Shown: positions 6,172-11,448 of the stretch, one piece after another
Layout: each line of letters starts with the position of its first letter
How positions within the stretch are numbered: position 1 is the first letter of the stretch
Assembly (NCBI GenBank): GCA_020029455.1
Contig: JAIBJH010000066.1
Location: 1 to 11,448 of the forward strand
DNA: 11,448 bases
Direction: 5' to 3'
Origin: Hyphomicrobiales bacterium
GTDB lineage: Bacteria > Pseudomonadota > Alphaproteobacteria > Rhizobiales > Aestuariivirgaceae
Translations under genes and position numbers: made by a program
The notes under the pieces: generated by a model
Database searches by the model: none
What the model was told of the DNA's origin: nothing
What the model saw: the letters and a program-made list of their open reading frames with translations, nothing else

Positions 6172-6861
6172 ATGTTACAAAACCCCATCTGCCTTGCCTT
6201 GGACACGCCGAACGTGGCGCGTGCGCAGGAGCTTGCGCGGCTGTTGAAGCCGCACATTGGTTTTCTCAAGATCGGCATGGAATTCTTCTACGCCCATGGC
6301 GCGGCAGGCTATGAGAAGGTTGCCCACGAAGGCGTTCCCATCTTCCTTGATCTCAAGCTCCACGACATTCCGAACACGGTCGAGCAAGGCCTGCGCTCCC
6401 TCATGCGTCTCAATCCTGCCCCCGCGATCGTCAATGTGCATGCCCAAGGTGGCCGTGCCATGCTGGAGATGGCGCGCAAGGCCATTCCCGCTTCAACGAA
6501 GCTTATTGCTGTGACAGTTCTCACCAGCCTTTCCGATGTCGATTGTGAGGAGACCGGTCACAATCTTGGCGCTGCAGCCCTCGCTGAAAAACTGGCGGCG
6601 CTCGCACATGGCGCAGGCCTCGATGGCGTTGTCTGCTCGCCTCAGGATTTGCCAAACATCCGAGCCGCACTGCCAAGATCATTCCTGACCGTTGTTCCGG
6701 GCATAAGGCCCGAAGGCACGGGCGCCCAGGATCAGAAGCGCATCGCCACGCCAAAGGCTGCTATCGCTGCCGGTGCAGATATTATGGTCATCGGCCGTGC
6801 CATAACCGGCGCTGCCGATCCCGTGCGCGCGGCGCAAGAAATAGTAGCGAGTCTCTCATGA
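6172..6861 (+). CDS. pyrF: Orotidine 5'-phosphate decarboxylase
   Basis: Last step of UMP synthesis: decarboxylates OMP; a cytoplasmic TIM-barrel dimer. With the start at 6172 it has 229 residues, normal for the bacterial family. Motifs are CLALDTPN (7-14), FLKIGMEFF (31-39), the catalytic DLKLHDIPNT (60-69, with Asp60, Lys62, Asp65), VHAQGG, and the phosphate-binding VVPGIRPEG and VIGRAIT near the end. An in-frame ATG at 6124 would add 16 residues of low-complexity Pro/Gly sequence (PPPQPSPQGGGG) that is simply the translated intergenic repeat, so it is rejected. An AGGGGG-like site at 6159-6164, 7 nt before the ATG, could act as ribosome-binding site and lies in the right arm of the repeat. 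The stop overlaps trpF as ATGA. Confidence 0.95.
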   Translation: MLQNPICLALDTPNVARAQELARLLKPHIGFLKIGMEFFYAHGAAGYEKVAHEGVPIFLDLKLHDIPNTVEQGLRSLMRLNPAPAIVNVHAQGGRAMLEMARKAIPASTKLIAVTVLTSLSDVDCEETGHNLGAAALAEKLAALAHGAGLDGVVCSPQDLPNIRAALPRSFLTVVPGIRPEGTGAQDQKRIATPKAAIAAGADIMVIGRAITGAADPVRAAQEIVASLS

Positions 6862-7499
6862 GTGTTCAGGTCAAAATCTGCGGGCTTTCGACGCCGGACA
6901 GCATGGAGGCCGCCCTTGCCCATGGTGCGGACTATGTGGGCCTCAACTTCTTCCCGCCTTCGCCCCGCTATGTGACGCCCGCCAAGGCCGCATCGCTGGC
7001 CGCCATGGCCCGCGGCCGCACGAAGATCGTGGCATTGGTGGTCGATGCCGATGATGCCCTATTGAAGGATATTGCCGATGCGGTGAAGCCTGACTACATC
7101 CAGCTCCATGGCTCCGAAACGCCGGAACGTGTCTCAGCCATCAAGGCGCTCACAGGCAAGCCAGTCATCAAGGTCATCAAAGTGGGTGGGCCCGAAGATG
7201 TGGGCCGCGCCACGGACTTTGTCGATGTGGCCGACCTCTTGCTCTTCGATACCAAGGCTCCCGCCTCCCTCAAGAACGCCCTTCCCGGTGGCAATGGCAT
7301 CCCCTTCGATTGGTCGCTGCTTGAAGGAAAGCGCGGCTTCATGCTGTCGGGCGGCCTCAGCCCCGGCAATGTGGCGGAAGCCATCCGCGTCACCGGTGCC
7401 CCCATGGTTGACGTGTCTTCCGGCGTGGAAAGCACGCCTGGAAAGAAGGAGATTAATCTCATCGCAAAATTCATTGAGGCGGCCAAGGCCGCCCGCTAA
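6858..7499 (+). CDS. trpF: Phosphoribosylanthranilate isomerase
   Basis: Third dedicated step of tryptophan synthesis: an Amadori rearrangement of N-(5-phosphoribosyl)anthranilate to CdRP, in a monofunctional TIM barrel (213 residues). The catalytic pair is Cys8 in VKICGL and Asp131 in LLFDTKAP. Other family blocks are GLNFFPPSPRYV (28-39), IQLHG (81-85), LSGGLSPGNV (163-172) and DVSSGVES (185-192), the latter two holding the phosphate-binding loops. The ATG overlaps the pyrF stop, so translation is probably coupled to pyrF. There is no room for a trp leader peptide or attenuator directly upstream. The gene is followed 10 nt later by trpB, the standard trpF-trpB-trpA order of alphaproteobacteria, where the other trp genes usually lie elsewhere. 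Confidence 0.96.
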   Translation: MSVQVKICGLSTPDSMEAALAHGADYVGLNFFPPSPRYVTPAKAASLAAMARGRTKIVALVVDADDALLKDIADAVKPDYIQLHGSETPERVSAIKALTGKPVIKVIKVGGPEDVGRATDFVDVADLLLFDTKAPASLKNALPGGNGIPFDWSLLEGKRGFMLSGGLSPGNVAEAIRVTGAPMVDVSSGVESTPGKKEINLIAKFIEAAKAAR

Positions 7500-7509
7500 G
7501 ACCATTTCC

Positions 7510-8730
7510 ATGAACAATATTGAGCCCAATTCCTTCCGCACGGGCCCTGACGAGAAGGGCCTCTTCGGCATCTATGGTGGCCGTTTCGTCGCCGAAACCC
7601 TGATGCCGCTGATCCTTGAGCTGGAGCAGGCCTATAAGGACGCCAAGGCCGATCCCTCCTTCCAAAAGGAGTTGGATGGCTTTCTCGAACACTATGTCGG
7701 CAGGCCCTCGCCGCTCTATTTCGCCGAACGTCTGACCGAGCATCTGGGTGGCGCGAAAATCTATTTCAAGCGCGACGAGCTCAATCACACCGGCGCCCAC
7801 AAGATCAACAACGTCATGGGCCAGATCCTGCTCGCCCGCCGCATGGGCAAGAAGCGCATCATCGCCGAGACAGGCGCAGGCCAGCATGGTGTTGCCACTG
7901 CTACCGCCTGCGCCCGCTTTGGCCTTCCTTGCGTTGTCTACATGGGCGAGGTCGATATCGAGCGCCAGAAGCCCAATGTCTTCCGCATGAAATTGCTCGG
8001 CGCAGAAGTAATCCCCGCCAAATCAGGTTCTCGCACCTTGAAGGACGCGCTCAACGAGGCGCTGCGTGATTGGGTCGCCAATGTTGAGGATACCTTCTAC
8101 TGCATCGGCACCGTCGCTGGCCCTCATCCCTATCCGGAAATGGTCCGTGATTTCCAATCGGTCATCGGCCGCGAGACCAAGCGCCAGATGATGGAGCGCG
8201 AAGGCCGTTTACCGGACTCGCTCGTGGCGGCGATTGGCGGCGGCTCAAATGCCATGGGCCTCTTCCATCCCTTCCTCGATGACCGGAGCGTTGCGATCTA
8301 TGGCGTAGAAGCTGCAGGTCACGGCATTCACACCAAGACTGGCCATGCCGCCTCCATCACTGGCGGTAGGCCTGGCATTCTCCATGGCAACCGCACCTAT
8401 TTGCTGATGGATGACGATGGCCAGATCATTGAGGGCCATTCCATATCGGCAGGCCTCGATTATCCGGGCATTGGCCCTGAGCATGCCTGGCTCCATGACA
8501 TCGGCCGCGCCAACTATGTTTCAGCGACCGACAAGGAAGCGCTCTCCGCCTTCCAGCTTTGCTGCAAGCTCGAGGGCATCATCCCGGCTCTGGAGCCCGC
8601 CCATGCGCTGGCTCACGTCATCAAGCTCGCACCCACATTGCCCAAGGACCATCTGATGGTGATGAACATGTGCGGCCGTGGCGACAAGGACATCTTCACC
8701 GTCGCCGACATTCTCGGAGTGAAGCTGTGA
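7510..8730 (+). CDS. trpB: Tryptophan synthase beta chain
   Basis: PLP enzyme that joins indole, channelled from the alpha chain, with serine to make tryptophan. The 406 residues carry FGIYGGRFVAETLMP (19-33) and HTGAHKINN (93-101) with the PLP lysine Lys98. They also carry AETGAGQHGVA (119-129) with catalytic Glu120, the PLP-phosphate loop GGGSNA (243-248), GLDYPGIGPEH (315-325), LEPAHA (361-366) and CGRGDKD (388-394). The last block has Cys388 where Salmonella TrpB has Ser377 beside the pyridine nitrogen. An open frame reaches back to 7108, but the conserved N-terminus begins at the ATG at 7510, so the upstream part is only trpF read in another frame. The stop overlaps the trpA start as GTGA, in line with the alpha2-beta2 complex. 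Confidence 0.98.
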   Translation: MNNIEPNSFRTGPDEKGLFGIYGGRFVAETLMPLILELEQAYKDAKADPSFQKELDGFLEHYVGRPSPLYFAERLTEHLGGAKIYFKRDELNHTGAHKINNVMGQILLARRMGKKRIIAETGAGQHGVATATACARFGLPCVVYMGEVDIERQKPNVFRMKLLGAEVIPAKSGSRTLKDALNEALRDWVANVEDTFYCIGTVAGPHPYPEMVRDFQSVIGRETKRQMMEREGRLPDSLVAAIGGGSNAMGLFHPFLDDRSVAIYGVEAAGHGIHTKTGHAASITGGRPGILHGNRTYLLMDDDGQIIEGHSISAGLDYPGIGPEHAWLHDIGRANYVSATDKEALSAFQLCCKLEGIIPALEPAHALAHVIKLAPTLPKDHLMVMNMCGRGDKDIFTVADILGVKL

Positions 8731-9545
8731 CCACGCGCATTGACGTCAAGTTTGCCGCCCTGAAAAAAGAAGGCCGCGCCGCGCTGGTGACGTTCGTGAC
8801 AGCGGGTGACCCCGACTACAAGACCTCGCTCAAGATCATCGAGGGCCTGCCCAAGGCGGGCGCCGATGTGATCGAATTCGGCATGCCCTTCACCGATCCC
8901 ATGGCCGATGGCCCGGCGATCCAGGCAGCGGGTCTTCGCGCCCTTAAATCCGGCCAGACCATGAAGAAGACGCTGAAGCTGGTTACCGACTTCCGCAAGA
9001 AAGACAAGGAAACCCCCGTCGTTCTCATGGGCTATTACAACCCCATCTATGTCTATGGTGTCGAAAAATTTCTAGAAGATGCCAAGAAGGCCGGAGTTGA
9101 TGGTCTGATCGTCGTGGACCTGCCGCCGGAGGAAGATGACGAGCTTTGCATTCCGGCACTGAAGGCTGGCCTCAACTTTATCCGTCTCGCCACGCCGACA
9201 ACCGATGACAAGCGCGCCCCCGCCGTGTTCCGCAACACCTCTGGCTTCGTCTATTATGTCTCGGTGCTCGGCATCACCGGCACCAAAGCGCCCGACCTCA
9301 AAAACGTGAAGGCCAATGTGAAACGCTTGAAGACTCACACATTGCTTCCCATCTGCGTGGGCTTCGGCGTCAAGTCGGCGGACCAGGCGAAAGCCATCGC
9401 CAAGGACGCCGATGGTGTTGTGGTGGGTTCAGCACTTGTGAATGCTGTTGCCGCTTCGCTCAACAAGCAGGGCAAGGCGACTGCAAAAACAGCGGGCGCC
9501 GTTCATCGCCTGGTGAAAGACATTGCAAGGGGCGTGAGCGCGTGA
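8727..9545 (+). CDS. trpA: Tryptophan synthase alpha chain
   Basis: Cleaves indole-3-glycerol phosphate to indole and glyceraldehyde-3-phosphate and passes indole to TrpB; a 272-residue TIM barrel. Motifs are LVTFVTAGDPD (20-30), IEFGMPFTDPMADGPAIQ (49-66) with the catalytic pair Glu50 and Asp61, VVLMGYYNPI, VDLPPEE, FVYYVSVLGITGTK and the phosphate-binding ICVGFGVKS and VVGSALV. The start is GTG at 8727, overlapping the trpB stop by 4 nt. A clear GGAG (8716-8719) lies 7 nt upstream, which decides this start over the longer open frame that runs back to 8559 inside trpB. The accD start follows 4 nt after the stop. Confidence 0.97.
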   Translation: MTTRIDVKFAALKKEGRAALVTFVTAGDPDYKTSLKIIEGLPKAGADVIEFGMPFTDPMADGPAIQAAGLRALKSGQTMKKTLKLVTDFRKKDKETPVVLMGYYNPIYVYGVEKFLEDAKKAGVDGLIVVDLPPEEDDELCIPALKAGLNFIRLATPTTDDKRAPAVFRNTSGFVYYVSVLGITGTKAPDLKNVKANVKRLKTHTLLPICVGFGVKSADQAKAIAKDADGVVVGSALVNAVAASLNKQGKATAKTAGAVHRLVKDIARGVSA

Positions 9546-9549
9546 AGCC

Positions 9550-10452
9550 ATGAACTGGATCAAGAACTACGTCCGCCCGAAAATCCGCTCGCTCCTCGGC
9601 CAGAAGCGCGACACGCCGGAGAACATGTGGGTCAAGGACCCCGAATCCGGCCAGATGGTTTTCTACCGCGATCTTGAGACCAATCTCTTTGTCTTCCCCG
9701 GATCTGGCCATCACCACCGCATGCCGGCGGAAGCCCGCATGAAATCCATCTTTGATGGCGGCGAATGGGAGAAGCTGCTCCTTCCCGCCGTAGCCCAGGA
9801 CCCGCTGAAATTCCGCGATGAGCGCCGCTATTCCGACCGCCTCAAGGAAGCAAAGGGCAGAGGCAATGGCAACGGCAATGGCGAAGACTCGATCCACGCC
9901 GGATTTGGCAAGGTCGATGGCATTGAAATGGTAGTCATGGTCCAGGACATGTCCTTCATTGGCGGCTCGTTGGGCTTGGCGGCAGGCGAAGCTATCATCA
10001 CCGCCATGCGCAAGGCGCTTGCGGAGAAATGCCCCTGCGTGATTTTCGTGGCTTCCGGCGGTGCCCGCATGCAGGAAGGCATTCTCTCACTCATGCAATT
10101 GCCGCGCACTACAGTTCTCGTACAGGAACTGCGCGCCGCAGGACTTCCCTACATTGTCGTGCTCACCAATCCCACGACAGGTGGCGTCACCGCCTCCTAC
10201 GCCATGCTCGGAGATGTTCATCTTGCCGAACCCAATGCCCTGATCGGTTTTGCCGGCCAGCGCGTCATCGAACAGACCATCCGCGAAAAATTGCCGGAAG
10301 GGTTCCAGCGTTCGGAGTATCTGAAGGATCACGGCATGGTGGACATGGTGGTGCCGCGCCAGGAAATGAAGGCGACCATCGCCCGCATCGCCCGCATCCT
10401 GATGAAGTCTCCGCCGCTTGCCGCGCCTTCGAACGAACTCGTTCTCGTCTGA
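9550..10452 (+). CDS. accD: Acetyl-CoA carboxylase carboxyltransferase subunit beta, zinc ribbon degenerate
   Basis: Beta half of the carboxyltransferase that moves CO2 from biotin to acetyl-CoA, forming malonyl-CoA with AccA (encoded elsewhere). The 300 residues show the whole crotonase-like core: FIGGSLGLAAGEA (136-148), the oxyanion loop ASGGARMQEG (168-177), NPTTGGVTASYAMLGD (207-222), and GFAGQRVIEQTIREKLP (233-249). The N-terminal MNWIKNYVRPKI is the standard start. The E. coli protein has a four-Cys zinc ribbon (CDSC and CPKC). Here the aligned positions are Asp30, Ser33, Phe49 and Ser52, so no zinc site remains although the flanking residues are kept. A short Gly-Asn repeat (105-111) fills the linker before the core. 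The gene sits 4 nt after trpA and 8 nt before folC. Confidence 0.95.
   Translation: MNWIKNYVRPKIRSLLGQKRDTPENMWVKDPESGQMVFYRDLETNLFVFPGSGHHHRMPAEARMKSIFDGGEWEKLLLPAVAQDPLKFRDERRYSDRLKEAKGRGNGNGNGEDSIHAGFGKVDGIEMVVMVQDMSFIGGSLGLAAGEAIITAMRKALAEKCPCVIFVASGGARMQEGILSLMQLPRTTVLVQELRAAGLPYIVVLTNPTTGGVTASYAMLGDVHLAEPNALIGFAGQRVIEQTIREKLPEGFQRSEYLKDHGMVDMVVPRQEMKATIARIARILMKSPPLAAPSNELVLV
9862..9882 (+). repeat. Short in-frame tandem repeat (GGCAAY)3-GGC in accD
   Basis: Three hexamer units of GGCAAT or GGCAAC followed by GGC encode a Gly-Asn run (residues 105-111). It lies in the linker between the degenerate ribbon and the catalytic core of AccD. Gain or loss of units would keep the frame. Confidence 0.8.
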
Positions 10453-10460
10453 GCGAAAAT

Positions 10461-11448
10461 ATGGCGGTGAGCGACGCCATCCTGACGCGGCTCCTTTCGC
10501 TGCATCCCAAGATCATCGATCTCAGCCTCGACAGGATGCACCGCATTCTTTCGCGGCTTGGAAACCCTGAAAGAAGACTCCCGCCTGTCATCCACATTGC
10601 AGGCACCAACGGCAAGGGTTCAACACTCGCCTTCCTTCGCGCCGTCATGGAGGAAGCGGGCCTTCGCGTTCACGCCTACACGTCTCCCCACCTCATCAAA
10701 TTTCATGAGCGCATCCGGCTCGCCGGAGACCTTATCAGCGAAGATCATCTTTCTGCGCTGCTGGAAGAATGCGAACAGGCAAATGGCGGTGAACCCATCA
10801 CCTTTTTCGAGATTACAACGGCTGCCGCCTTCCTCGCCTTTTCGCGCGTGCCCGCTGATTATCTCCTGCTCGAGGTAGGCCTTGGCGGCAGGCTCGACGC
10901 CACCAATGTGATCGGGAAGCCCGCGGCCTGCTGCATCACATCCATTGGTCTTGATCACCAGCAATATCTGGGCGACACCATCGAACTCATCGCCCATGAG
11001 AAGGCAGGCATTCTCAAGCGCGGCATTCCTGCAATCATCGGACATATGCCACAAGAAGCGCGAAGCGCCATCGAAGACGTGGCGGAAAAAACTGGCGCAC
11101 CACTTGCCATCGCAGGCCAGGATTGGGACTGCTACATGCAGCATGGCCGCATGGTCTTTCAGGATCAGAATGGCCTCCTTGACCTGCCGCTGCCGTCACT
11201 GCCGGGGCCACATCAGGTTAGCAATGCCGGAAATGCCATAGCAGTGCTGCGCGCACTCCATGATTCCCGCATCACCGAAGATCACATGGCGCAAGGATTA
11301 CGGTCCGCCCAATGGCCTGCCCGTCTGCAGCACCTCAGGGGCGGAGGCTTATCATCCAAACTACCGGATGGCTTCGAACTCTGGCTGGATGGCGGTCATA
11401 ATGCCGATGCCGGTGTCATTCTCGCAACTGCCCTCAAGGCCATGCCAA
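10461..11448 (+). CDS. folC: Bifunctional folylpolyglutamate synthase/dihydrofolate synthase, 5' part only
   Basis: Adds glutamate to dihydropteroate and then to reduced folates; an ATP-dependent Mur-ligase-like enzyme in the cytoplasm. The window holds 329 codons of a protein usually around 430 residues, and the frame is open to the last base. Motifs are the P-loop HIAGTNGKGST (45-55), the loop AYTSPHL (72-78), FFEITTAAAF (115-124), LEVGLGGRLDATN (137-149) with Mg/ATP contacts, SIGLDH (161-166) and HEKAGI (179-184) with the lysine that is carbamylated in this family. Near the right end is LDGGHN, opening the C-terminal domain block that is DGAHNP in many relatives. The ATG at 10461 is 8 nt after the accD stop; GTG at 10467 is a weaker alternative. 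accD-folC adjacency is conserved widely. Confidence 0.95.
   Translation, partial: MAVSDAILTRLLSLHPKIIDLSLDRMHRILSRLGNPERRLPPVIHIAGTNGKGSTLAFLRAVMEEAGLRVHAYTSPHLIKFHERIRLAGDLISEDHLSALLEECEQANGGEPITFFEITTAAAFLAFSRVPADYLLLEVGLGGRLDATNVIGKPAACCITSIGLDHQQYLGDTIELIAHEKAGILKRGIPAIIGHMPQEARSAIEDVAEKTGAPLAIAGQDWDCYMQHGRMVFQDQNGLLDLPLPSLPGPHQVSNAGNAIAVLRALHDSRITEDHMAQGLRSAQWPARLQHLRGGGLSSKLPDGFELWLDGGHNADAGVILATALKAMP

Noticed and set aside
7108..7509. N-terminally extended TrpB reading back to 7108
   Set aside because: The extra part is trpF sequence in another frame; the conserved TrpB start is at 7510.

Overview
The window is a dense, single-strand block of housekeeping genes from an alphaproteobacterium, most likely of the order Hyphomicrobiales (Rhizobiales). 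The evidence for this is the class II (CP4-like) AroA, an S1 protein that closely resembles rhizobial S1 throughout, the gene order aroA-cmk-rpsA-sppA-ihfB-lapA followed by trpFBA-accD-folC, and a C-rich palindromic intergenic repeat of a kind familiar from this order. All thirteen genes lie on the + strand. I see no tRNA, rRNA, CRISPR array, transposase or phage gene.

Layout. Bases 1-1462 hold the 3' part of aroA (shikimate pathway) overlapping cmk (CMP kinase) by ATGA. Bases 1463-1734 are a non-coding leader in front of rpsA, containing a compact candidate RNA three-way junction. Bases 1735-3441 are rpsA, with six S1 domains, closed by a perfect palindrome plus T-tract terminator (3469-3501). 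Bases 3519-5122 are sppA (membrane S49 peptidase), ihfB (nucleoid protein) and a small LapA-domain membrane protein. Bases 5119-6861 hold an ornithine cyclodeaminase/mu-crystallin family reductase, a palindromic intergenic repeat, and pyrF. Bases 6858-10452 are trpF, trpB, trpA and accD, tightly packed. folC starts at 10461 and runs off the window end.

How the genes work together. From lapA to folC, most junctions overlap by 4 nt or are 2-10 nt apart, so co-transcription and translational coupling are likely; the exception is the repeat-filled gap before pyrF. trpF, trpB and trpA give three of the late steps of tryptophan synthesis, accD and folC supply fatty-acid and folate synthesis, and pyrF gives UMP. 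No trp leader peptide or attenuator is visible ahead of trpF.

I do not see a new multi-gene system here. The points most worth a second look are the structured rpsA leader, the AccD that has lost all four zinc-ribbon cysteines, the insertion of an OCD-family gene plus pyrF into an otherwise conserved gene string, and the palindromic repeat that supplies the sequence right up to the pyrF start codon.
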